A DNA stretch of 64,000 bases from an uncultured Clostridia bacterium (GTDB lineage Bacteria > Bacillota > Clostridia > Christensenellales > QALW01), in NCBI GenBank assembly GCA_934465535.1, contig CAKSKV010000002.1, positions 1 to 64,000 on the forward strand. Reading direction: 5' to 3'. Both the position numbers and the translations under genes were made by a program. The notes below the pieces were generated by a model. That model saw nothing but the letters and a program-made list of their open reading frames with translations. It did not search any database and had not been told where the DNA came from. Positions 7,658-15,129 of the stretch are shown here, one piece after another. Positions within the stretch are counted from its first letter, which is position 1; the number at the start of each line of letters is the position of its first letter.

Positions 7658-8012
7658 ATAACTCACCCCATCGCTTCCGATACCGTATTTATCCGCCCTG
7701 CCCGCGTATCCCCGGCAGCGTTCCGTTCATCACATGTGATTATACCATAAAATGGTATTTTACACCATGACTGTTTTTGCCCTATATTAAAACATTGCGT
7801 CGATTTTCCCTCCCGCACGGGAGCATTTTAGGCTCTTGTCCTATGCACGCCGCCTACCGGGTTAATATAGTGAACAAAAAAGTTCTTATATCCCGTAAAA
7901 CAGTTAGTTTTGTGTATTCCCGTTCCCCGTCTGCGGTGATAAAATGCCCGCAGAGCCGTTAAGCTCTTATACTCCGCCGCTCTTTTGCGCCCGGATAACA
8001 CGGAGAAGGAAC
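7658..8012. other. Intergenic region between SLOG and SGNH genes
   Basis: This 355-base divergent intergenic region holds the extended -10 element for the SLOG gene (7739-7747), a CACATGTG palindrome just beside it (7731-7738), and ACCATAAAATGGT, an inverted repeat over the promoter. A TGATAAAAT extended -10 near 7937-7945 could serve the SGNH gene. I see no small gene. Confidence 0.45.
7739..7747 (-). promoter_or_regulatory. Extended -10 promoter for the SLOG gene
   Basis: Reads TGGTATAAT on the minus strand. It is embedded in an inverted repeat (ACCAT-AAA-ATGGT) that could be an operator; no clear -35 box is seen. Confidence 0.4.
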
Positions 8013-9086
8013 ATGAGAATAGATCAGATAGATAAAAACCTTGCAAACAAAGGCCTGCGCCATGACGATTATATCTGGCACACGGTGCAGGAGCTTACCC
8101 TTTGCGGCTGCCTTGACCCCGAGCGCCCCATGCACCGCTTCGACCGCAAGCTTGCCGCCTCACTGGGAGAGCGATGCGCTTGGCTCAGCGGCTGCACCGC
8201 CGGAGTACGGGTGCGCTTTTATACCGATTCCCCCTATATTGCAATAAGTGCGCGCCTTACGCAAAGCGCAGGCGAAGCGCTGCTTGCGGATATGACCCCC
8301 GTCAACGCAAGCGGCTTTGACCTGTATCAGCAGGAAAACGGCACTCTTGCCCTTGCCGGCGTTTTCCGCCCCGACGGCATAAGCGACACCGTTTGCTGCG
8401 ATCTTGAATGTTACTCCGACCGCTATCGCCTTATAGAAATAAATTTTCCTCTCTTTAACGGCGTGGATGTGTTTGCCCTCGGCCTTAAAGCGGGCAGCCG
8501 GCTGGATAAAGATACGGCCCGACGCCGCCGCTTTCTGCTTTACGGCTCCTCCATCACGCAGGGCGGCTGCTCCAGCCGTCCGGGAAACAGCTACGGCGCG
8601 CTGCTTTCAAGGCTTACGGACACGGATTATATAAATGTGGGCTTAAGCGGCAACTGCCTCGGTCAGTCCGAAATGGCACGCTACCTTGCCTCGGTGGATA
8701 CCGACCTCTTCATACTGGATTTTGACCATAACGCCCCCGGCGCCGATTATCTTGAATCGGTTTATCCCGCTTTTTTCCGGCAATACCGCGAAAAGCGCCC
8801 GGACACTCCGATCATAATGCTTTCCATGCCGCTTTTCAACCGCGATTGGCTGCGCTCATCCGGGCTTTGGGAAGAAAGGCGCACCGATATAATCCGCAAT
8901 ACCTACCTTGAAGCGCTGGCGCACGGGGATGAAAATGTATATTTCATAGACGGCGCCTCCCTTATCCCGCATGAGCTTGCCGATCTCTGCACGCACGATC
9001 AGGTGCATTGCAACGATATGGGCTTTTATTACTTCGCCGCCGCCCTTAAGCCCGCAGCGGAGGCAGCCCTTAACAAAAAGAAATAG
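8013..9086 (+). CDS. SGNH/GDSL-type esterase with N-terminal GxDLY domain
   Basis: 357 residues from the ATG at 8013, which has a GGAGAAGGA ribosome site. Residues ~25-165 form a beta-sandwich domain carrying GFDLYQQ near 101-107, the GxDLY signature that precedes many SGNH esterases. The catalytic domain has block I YGSSIT (nucleophile Ser180), an oxyanion glycine and asparagine in LSGNCLG near 211, and a C-terminal Asp-x-x-His pair in HDQVHCND near 330. No signal peptide is visible, so the protein is probably cytoplasmic. It likely removes acyl or acetyl groups from an imported sugar or glycoside. It is transcribed alone and ends at the strong terminator at 9119-9168. Confidence 0.88.
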   Translation: MRIDQIDKNLANKGLRHDDYIWHTVQELTLCGCLDPERPMHRFDRKLAASLGERCAWLSGCTAGVRVRFYTDSPYIAISARLTQSAGEALLADMTPVNASGFDLYQQENGTLALAGVFRPDGISDTVCCDLECYSDRYRLIEINFPLFNGVDVFALGLKAGSRLDKDTARRRRFLLYGSSITQGGCSSRPGNSYGALLSRLTDTDYINVGLSGNCLGQSEMARYLASVDTDLFILDFDHNAPGADYLESVYPAFFRQYREKRPDTPIIMLSMPLFNRDWLRSSGLWEERRTDIIRNTYLEALAHGDENVYFIDGASLIPHELADLCTHDQVHCNDMGFYYFAAALKPAAEAALNKKK

Positions 9087-9118
9087 GCCTCCCACTGTAA
9101 TTCCGTTTCGGTTTATCG

Positions 9119-9168
9119 CAAAACCGACGAATGGTATGGCATATGCCGCCCGTCCGTCGGTTTTTTGT
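9119..9168 (+). terminator. Rho-independent terminator after SGNH esterase
   Basis: AAAACCGACG pairs with CGTCGGTTTT, followed by a TTTTTT run. It also insulates the downstream MarR operon. Confidence 0.85.
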
Positions 9169-9289
9169 TATAATCCGGCCGCATTCGGGAAAATATTTTT
9201 CGTCCTTTACAATGCCTGTCCGGCATACGAATAAAATCATTTTCTGCTTAAAATTCATAAAACGGCCAAATTTCCCTTCCGAAAATCCG

Positions 9290-9318
9290 TTGACAATCGC
9301 CGCCCGCTTCGTTATAAT
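9290..9318 (+). promoter_or_regulatory. Consensus promoter of the MarR-ABC operon
   Basis: Perfect TTGACA (9290-9295), 17-base spacer, perfect TATAAT (9313-9318). Both boxes match the vegetative consensus exactly, so a repressor is likely needed to hold it down; see 9328-9339. Confidence 0.85.
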
Positions 9319-9327
9319 AATAGATGT

Positions 9328-9339
9328 TCTAATATTAGA
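9328..9339. promoter_or_regulatory. Probable MarR operator
   Basis: The perfect 12-base palindrome TCTAATATTAGA starts 10 bases past the -10 box, at the expected transcription start. MarR repressors typically bind such palindromes over their own promoter. Its identity as an operator is inferred from position and symmetry. Confidence 0.6.
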
Positions 9340-9362
9340 GTTTCTATCATTGGAGGGTGCAT

Positions 9363-9824
9363 ATGGATAACTTCACGGCGTCCAAGATGTTCAACAGCGC
9401 AAACCGTTTCATTGAAGCGTATCATGCCGTACTGCAGCCGATCTGCAAGGATACGGGGCTGCCGCCTATGGCGGTTGATATTCTGATGTTTTTTGCAAAC
9501 AATCCGCACAGCAATACAGCGGGAGATATCTGCCGATGCAGAGGCCTTAAAGCCGGCATCGTATCCGTACATATCGACAGACTTGTCAATGAAGGGCTGC
9601 TCCTGCGCCAGGCTGTTCCCGGCGATCGGCGAAAAACGCAGCTTGTCTGCACGGAGGAAGCGAGCAGCATCATTAAAAAGGGACGCGAGCTGCAAAAGAG
9701 CTTTGCGCAGCGGCTGCTTGCCGGAATGTCAAATGAGCAAATCGAAATATTTCATCACTGCCTGACGGTTTTGGGCAGCAATATTGATGAGATTCGCAAA
9801 AACGGACTTTCAACAAAAGAATAG
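9363..9824 (+). CDS. MarR family transcriptional regulator
   Basis: 153 residues from the ATG at 9363 (GGAGGG ribosome site; an in-frame GTG at 9357 is too close to that site). A winged helix-turn-helix is evident: DICRCRGLKAGIVSVHIDRLVNEGLL near 60-85 and the wing PGDRRKTQLVCTEE near 90-103. Such dimers usually repress their own operon until a small ligand binds. It is the first gene of an operon with two ABC exporter genes (9-base gap to the next), behind a consensus promoter with a palindrome at its start site. I infer an inducible drug or toxic-compound efflux system. Confidence 0.9.
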   Translation: MDNFTASKMFNSANRFIEAYHAVLQPICKDTGLPPMAVDILMFFANNPHSNTAGDICRCRGLKAGIVSVHIDRLVNEGLLLRQAVPGDRRKTQLVCTEEASSIIKKGRELQKSFAQRLLAGMSNEQIEIFHHCLTVLGSNIDEIRKNGLSTKE

Positions 9825-9833
9825 GAGACAACC

Positions 9834-11588
9834 ATGTTTAAGCTGCTTAAAAATATGCGCCGGAAAGAAAAGCTGATGGCGCTTGTCTGTTTGGTGTTCG
9901 TCGTGATACAGGTTTATTTTGACCTGCGCCTGCCGGATTACATGACCGAGCTTACAACGCTTATCAAGACCTCCGGCACAACAGCGGACATTGTAAATGT
10001 AGGGCTTAAAATGCTCGGCTGCACGATGATAAGTGCAGTGCTTGCCATTGCCTGCGGTTTTCTTGCCGCAAAAACAGCCTCCGGCTTCAGCTTTGCCGTG
10101 CGGGCTAAGCTGTTTGGCCATATCATGGATATCGGCAGTGCGGAAATGCAGGATTTTTCCATTCCCAGCCTGATCACCCGTACCACCAACGACATTACAC
10201 AGATCCAAATGATTGTTGCGATGGGTCTGCAAATGATGATCAAGGCCCCCATTATGGCGGTTTGGGCTGTCATCAAGATTCTGGGCAAAAGCTGGGAGCT
10301 TTCCGCCGTGACTGCTGCCTTTGTTGTGGTGCTCCTTGTTACGGTATTGCTTATCATGAGCACTTGCATACCGCGCTTCCGCCTTGTGCAGAAAATGACG
10401 GATAAAATAAACCGGGTGGCCCGTGAAAACCTGACCGGTATCAATGTGGTACACGCCTTCAATGCCGAGGAATTTCAGAATAAAAAGTTCAACGGCCCGA
10501 GCCGCGGCATGATGGAACTGCAAATGAAAAACCAAAAGCTGTTTGCGCTCATGCAACCGACGCTGACCCTCGGCATGAACGGGCTGGCTTTGGCAATCTA
10601 TTGGGTCGGTGCGGCGCTTGTAAGCAATATTGCGCTTGCCGATATGAGCGCGCGGCTTACAATGTTCAGCGAAGTGCTGGTATTCAGCACCTATGCTACC
10701 TATGTTGTGATGTCGTTTATGATGCTGGCGATGATTTTTATGCTGCTGCCGCAGGCACAGGTATCTGCGGAGCGTATAAACGAGGTGCTGGATCGTGATG
10801 TGTCAATCAGCGAAGGCAGCGTTCAAAACGGCAAGGAAACCGGCACGGTGGAATTCCGGAATGTTTCCTTCCGCTATCCACACGCTTCGGAGAATGAACT
10901 GACAAATATTGATTTCAGGGTAAATAAAGGCGAAACCTTGGCTGTCATCGGTGCAACCGGCAGCGGTAAAACCACGCTTGTCAGCCTGATCCCGCGCTTC
11001 TATGACGCAACAAGCGGCGAGGTGCTGGTAGACGGCGTGAATGTTAAGGACTATACCTTTGATGCGCTGTATGACAAGCTGGGCTATGTTACGCAAAAAG
11101 CGGTTCTGTTCTCCGGCACCATACGGGATAATGTGCTTTTCGGCGAAAGCGCCGATGATGCGGACACAGCAAGGCTGAACGACGCAATCGAGCTTTCGCA
11201 GGCAAAGGAGTTTGTCGATAAATTGCCGGAAGGTACGGAATACGAGATTGCGCAGCTGGGACGCAATGTGTCCGGCGGTCAAAAGCAGCGCCTTTCTATC
11301 GCCCGTGCGCTGGCACGAAAGCCGGAGATTCTGATTTTTGACGATTCGTTCTCGGCGCTTGACTATCGAACCGATGCAAGGCTGCGCGAGGACCTGAACG
11401 AACAGCTTCACGATACTACAAAGATAATCGTTGCTCAGCGTATCAGCACCATCCGCCGCGCAGACAAAATTATCGTTCTTGACCGCGGCGAAATAGCGGG
11501 AATGGGAACACACGAGGAACTGATGCGCAGCTGTGAGGTTTACCGTGAAATTGCCGCATCGCAGCTAAGCGCCTCAGAGCTTGCATAA
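9834..11588 (+). CDS. ABC exporter half-transporter, degenerate-site subunit
   Basis: 584 residues: six membrane helices (residues ~15-310) then an ATPase domain. Walker A is GATGSGKT (373-380), the signature is VSGGQ (479-483) and Walker B ends FDDS: Asp504 stands where the catalytic Glu should be, and Gln535 replaces the switch His (VAQRIST). This is the pattern of the non-hydrolysing subunit in heterodimeric multidrug exporters of the TM287/288 or BmrCD type. Its partner is the next gene, whose ABC signature is altered in turn. The ribosome site AGGAGA precedes the ATG. The role is inferred as membrane export of a compound sensed by the MarR protein. Confidence 0.92.
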   Translation: MFKLLKNMRRKEKLMALVCLVFVVIQVYFDLRLPDYMTELTTLIKTSGTTADIVNVGLKMLGCTMISAVLAIACGFLAAKTASGFSFAVRAKLFGHIMDIGSAEMQDFSIPSLITRTTNDITQIQMIVAMGLQMMIKAPIMAVWAVIKILGKSWELSAVTAAFVVVLLVTVLLIMSTCIPRFRLVQKMTDKINRVARENLTGINVVHAFNAEEFQNKKFNGPSRGMMELQMKNQKLFALMQPTLTLGMNGLALAIYWVGAALVSNIALADMSARLTMFSEVLVFSTYATYVVMSFMMLAMIFMLLPQAQVSAERINEVLDRDVSISEGSVQNGKETGTVEFRNVSFRYPHASENELTNIDFRVNKGETLAVIGATGSGKTTLVSLIPRFYDATSGEVLVDGVNVKDYTFDALYDKLGYVTQKAVLFSGTIRDNVLFGESADDADTARLNDAIELSQAKEFVDKLPEGTEYEIAQLGRNVSGGQKQRLSIARALARKPEILIFDDSFSALDYRTDARLREDLNEQLHDTTKIIVAQRISTIRRADKIIVLDRGEIAGMGTHEELMRSCEVYREIAASQLSASELA

Positions 11589-11601
11589 GGAGGAATGAAA
11601 A

Positions 11602-13377
11602 ATGAAGAAAAAAGATAACCAAAAAGGCATCCGTTCCGCCATTCCGAGATTATCCGGCTATTTGCGCTCCGGCATGGGAATAATTATTCTTGCCCTTGTC
11701 CTTGCGGCGCTCAGTGCCGTTATGACTATTATCGGCCCCGATAAGATCGGTCAGATCGCCACACTGATGTCGGATGGGCTTACCGGCAGCATCGACCTTG
11801 CAGCGATTGCGAAGATCGGTATTTTTCTTGCCGTCATTTATATACTCAGCGCGCTTTTCAGCTTTATTCAGCACTACACCATGTCTGTCGTCACCCTGAA
11901 AATGTCCTACCGTATGCGGGGTGAGCTGTCCGAAAAAATAAATAAAGTGCCTCAAAAATACTTCAACACCACCTCGCAGGGCGATATCCTCAGCCGCATC
12001 ACAAACGATGTGTCCACCCTGCAGCAGGGGCTCACCAACAGTATGCCCACGATCATCAGCGCAGCAACGCAGTTTATAGGCTGCCTGATCATGATGTTCG
12101 TCACCCAATGGCGCCTTGCCCTCATTTCCGTCGGTGTAACTGTTATCGGCATGTTCCTGACGGTGCTTATCATGTCCAAATCGCAGCGCTTTTTCTCCGC
12201 ACGGCAAAAGAGCCTCGGCGAGCTGAACGGCTATGTTGAGGAAATGTATTCCGGTCACGAGGTCGTGCGTATAAGCCGCGCCGAGCGCAAGGTCTGCGCA
12301 AAGTTTGACGCACTCAACGCCGCAGTCTACGATGCAAACTGGAAGTCGCAGTTTCTCTCCGGCATCATGCAGCCGCTGATGAATATTATCGGCAACATCG
12401 CCTATGTCGCCGTCTGCGTTTTCGGTTCTATTCTTGCCATGAACGGCACTATAAAGTTCGGCGTGATCGTGTCCTTCATTCTCTATGTCCGCCTGTTCAC
12501 CTCTCCGCTGACACAGATGGCACAGGGTATGACCAATATGCAGACGGCATCCGCCTCCGCACACCGCATTTTCGACTTCCTCGAAAGTGAGGAAATGCCC
12601 AACGAAAGTGAGAAAACGACCGTTCTTACCGATGTTCGCGGCACGGTCAGCTTTGAACATGTACGCTTCAGCTACCCCGATACGCCGGATAAGGTCGTAA
12701 TTAAAGATTTTTCCGCCGAGATACATCCCGGTCAAAAGGTTGCTATCGTCGGCCCGACCGGTGCCGGAAAAACAACAATGGTCAATCTGCTCATGCGCTT
12801 CTTTGAAATAAACAGCGGCACCATTAAGATAGATGGCGTTCCGATCTCCGACATGAGCCGGGAAAATGTGCATAAGCTGTTCAGTATGGTTTTGCAGGAC
12901 ACATGGCTCTTTGAGGGGACGGTTCGGGAAAACCTTGCTTACAACATGGAGGGCATTACCGATGCGCAGCTGGAAGAAGTCTGCCGCGCCTGCGGGCTTG
13001 ATAAATTTGTTCACACACTGCCGCAGGGCTTTGACACCGTTCTTTCCGAAAGCGCCAGCATTTCCGCCGGGCAGAAGCAGCTGCTCACCATTGCCCGCGC
13101 CATGCTGCAAAATGCCCCTATGCTCATCCTTGACGAGGCGACTTCCTCTGTTGATACCCGCACCGAGCTTTTGATCCAGCAGGCAATGGATAAGCTCACA
13201 AAGGGGCGCACCAGCTTTGTAATCGCGCACCGCCTTTCCACCATTAAAAACGCCGACCTGATTCTTGTTATGCGCGACGGCGATGTAATAGAGAGCGGAA
13301 CGCATGAGGAGCTGATGCAGCGCGGCGGCTTCTACGCCGACCTCTACAACAGTCAGTTTGAGGATAAAACCGCTTAA
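11602..13377 (+). CDS. ABC exporter half-transporter, catalytic-site subunit
   Basis: 591 residues: six membrane helices (~15-320) and an ATPase domain with Walker A GPTGAGKT (384-391), Walker B LILDE (508-512, intact catalytic Glu512) and switch His544 (IAHRLST). The signature is ISAGQ (487-491) instead of LSGGQ, the expected counterpart of the degenerate site formed with the preceding subunit. The two proteins therefore make one competent and one degenerate ATP site. The gene starts 13 bases after its partner behind AAGGAGGAATG and the operon ends at the terminator 13400-13428. The substrate is unknown; drugs or lipids are usual for the family. Confidence 0.92.
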   Translation: MKKKDNQKGIRSAIPRLSGYLRSGMGIIILALVLAALSAVMTIIGPDKIGQIATLMSDGLTGSIDLAAIAKIGIFLAVIYILSALFSFIQHYTMSVVTLKMSYRMRGELSEKINKVPQKYFNTTSQGDILSRITNDVSTLQQGLTNSMPTIISAATQFIGCLIMMFVTQWRLALISVGVTVIGMFLTVLIMSKSQRFFSARQKSLGELNGYVEEMYSGHEVVRISRAERKVCAKFDALNAAVYDANWKSQFLSGIMQPLMNIIGNIAYVAVCVFGSILAMNGTIKFGVIVSFILYVRLFTSPLTQMAQGMTNMQTASASAHRIFDFLESEEMPNESEKTTVLTDVRGTVSFEHVRFSYPDTPDKVVIKDFSAEIHPGQKVAIVGPTGAGKTTMVNLLMRFFEINSGTIKIDGVPISDMSRENVHKLFSMVLQDTWLFEGTVRENLAYNMEGITDAQLEEVCRACGLDKFVHTLPQGFDTVLSESASISAGQKQLLTIARAMLQNAPMLILDEATSSVDTRTELLIQQAMDKLTKGRTSFVIAHRLSTIKNADLILVMRDGDVIESGTHEELMQRGGFYADLYNSQFEDKTA

Positions 13378-13399
13378 TTTAAAACCGGGATAAACACGC

Positions 13400-13428
13400 A
13401 AAAAAGGACGGTTTTTCCGTCCTTTTTT
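13400..13428 (+). terminator. Rho-independent terminator of the MarR-ABC operon
   Basis: AAAAAGGACGG pairs with CCGTCCTTTTT, then T residues; a symmetrical hairpin that may work in both directions. Confidence 0.9.
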
Positions 13429-13579
13429 GTAATATAAGCAATTCTTCCAAAGGAGCATTTCAATTTTTATCACCTGCACCCGTCAGCATAAAAGCCCGCG
13501 AAAAATGCAAATCCAGCCGCAATCAATACCGTTTTCGGGGTTTTCACCCCTTTTTCATCCGTATGCAGCACAGTTTTGT

Positions 13580-13608
13580 TTGTTAATAATTCCGATAGGT
13601 GATATAAT
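13580..13608 (+). promoter_or_regulatory. Promoter of the first HAD-IIA gene
   Basis: TTGTTA, 17-base spacer, TATAAT preceded by TGA (extended -10), 37 bases before the start codon. Confidence 0.6.
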
Positions 13609-13645
13609 CCCTTCTGAAATGCAAAACGGATATCGGAGGGAAACC

Positions 13646-14437
13646 ATGAGCCTGCTCAGGGAAAAAAAGCTTTTTATTTTTGATCTTGACGGCACTCTCT
13701 ACCTTGGAAATCAGGTGCTTCCCGGAGCACATGAGCTTATAAAGGGGCTGCGCGCCGCAGGAAAAAGCATATGCTTTTACACCAACAATTCCACCAAAAG
13801 CGCTCGGGCATATCTTGAGCGTCTTGAGCGTCTGGGCTTTGAGCCCTCTGCAAAGGAGATAATTTCCTCCGCCGATGTCACTGCGGATTTCGTTCTTAAA
13901 AACCGTCCCGGCAAAAAAGTCTTTTTGGTGGGCACTCCCTCTCTTGCAGAGGATTTTGAAAAGCGGGGCATAATCCTTTCCGACGATGCCGATATAGTAA
14001 TAAGCGCCTTTGACACAAGCCTAACCTATCAAAAGGCAGAAAAGGCTTGCCTGCTTATAAGCCGCGGCGCGGAATATCTCTGCACCCACAAGGACACCTG
14101 CTGCCCCACCGACGGCGGCTTTGTGCCGGACAGCGGAGCCATTGCCGCCATGCTTACGGCAGCCACCGGCGTTGAGCCGCGCTTTTTCGGCAAGCCCGAT
14201 CCCGCCGGAATGTCCCTGATATCGGCACGCACCGGCATTCCGGGCAAGGATGCCTGCATGTTCGGAGACAGGCTGTATACCGACATAGCCTTCGGCAACA
14301 GCGCCGGCGCTCTGAGCGTACTTGTGCTTACAGGCGAGGCGACGCGCGCAGATGCGGAAAAATGCGCCCCGGCATACCGCCCCGCGCTTATTTATCCCGA
14401 TCTCCTGCCGGTATTAAAGGATTTGGGGCTTGCCTGA
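13646..14437 (+). CDS. HAD-IIA family hydrolase (NagD-like sugar or nucleotide phosphatase)
   Basis: 263 residues from the ATG at 13646 (GGAGGG ribosome site). HAD motif I is FDLDGTLYLG near residue 14, motif II FYTNNST near 47, and motifs III-IV are in FGKPDPAGM near 190 and MFGDRLYTDIAFG near 211. The type-IIA cap between motifs II and III places it with NagD, AraL and phosphoglycolate or p-nitrophenyl phosphatases of broad specificity. A second member of the same subfamily is at 22341-23129. The gene is transcribed alone. No terminator as strong as those elsewhere follows; the next 200 bases are A-rich and hairpin-prone. Confidence 0.88.
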   Translation: MSLLREKKLFIFDLDGTLYLGNQVLPGAHELIKGLRAAGKSICFYTNNSTKSARAYLERLERLGFEPSAKEIISSADVTADFVLKNRPGKKVFLVGTPSLAEDFEKRGIILSDDADIVISAFDTSLTYQKAEKACLLISRGAEYLCTHKDTCCPTDGGFVPDSGAIAAMLTAATGVEPRFFGKPDPAGMSLISARTGIPGKDACMFGDRLYTDIAFGNSAGALSVLVLTGEATRADAEKCAPAYRPALIYPDLLPVLKDLGLA

Positions 14438-14637
14438 CGCGCAAACGCGCCTTTTTACCGCATGTTTGCTGCGGCCGCGAGCCGGCCCCGCCGAAAGCAA
14501 ACGCAAAAAAAAATGCAAAAAAACGCAAAAAAACACGGTAAATTCCGCATAAAAACAGTGAAAAATATGCGATTTTTATCGTGTTTTTTTAATTGTTTTT
14601 TAATTCAGAATTATATTTACCCCCGTGCGGCTTTTCT

Positions 14638-15129
14638 TCAGCGCGCAAGCCCAAGGCCCTCCATCAGCTTTTCCTCCTGCAGCCGCATCGCCTTTTTGTC
14701 CTCCGGCTCCATATGGTCCCAGCCCAGCAGGTGCAGCACGGAATGCACGCACAGATAGCAGCCCTCCCGCTCCGGGCTGTGTCCGTATTCCTCCGCTTGG
14801 CTGAAAACGCGCTCCGTATTTATAACGATATCGCCAAGCATTATAAGCCCGGTATCGGGGTCCACCGCGTCCTCATCCTCAGGGTTCACCACTCCTTCCG
14901 CGCCCTTTTCAAATTCCATAAGGGGAAAGGACAGCACATCGGTAACCGCGTCCACGCCGCGGTATTCCCTGTTAAGCTCCCTTATGCTGTCAGGGTCGGT
15001 CAGGGTAAGCCCCACCTCAAGGCTGTCCGTTCCGGTCACGGTCCGCGCGGCGTATTCCGCCGCCCTTATCATTTGAGCTATAAGCTCTTCATTTTCAAAG
15101 CCGGTTTCATTTATAAGCTCGGTCTTCAT
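14638..15129 (-). CDS. ybeY: Endoribonuclease YbeY (16S rRNA maturation)
   Basis: 163 residues. The metal site H-x3-H-x5-H is present as His129, His133 and His139 (HSVLHLLGWDH), and the DVLSFPL motif near 64-70 and GDIVI near 99-103 complete the family signature. YbeY is a zinc endoribonuclease needed for 16S rRNA 3' processing and ribosome quality control. Its start overlaps the stop of pgpH as ATGA, the same order as in Bacillus (phoH-pgpH-ybeY). In many relatives dgkA, cdd and era follow; here the run stops after ybeY and the next gene is convergent. Confidence 0.95.
   Translation of the reverse strand: MKTELINETGFENEELIAQMIRAAEYAARTVTGTDSLEVGLTLTDPDSIRELNREYRGVDAVTDVLSFPLMEFEKGAEGVVNPEDEDAVDPDTGLIMLGDIVINTERVFSQAEEYGHSPEREGCYLCVHSVLHLLGWDHMEPEDKKAMRLQEEKLMEGLGLAR

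Noticed and set aside
11650..13479. 609-codon minus-strand frame opposite the second MarR-operon ABC gene
   Set aside because: Antisense to a gene with every ABC motif; the translation shows no recognisable domain.
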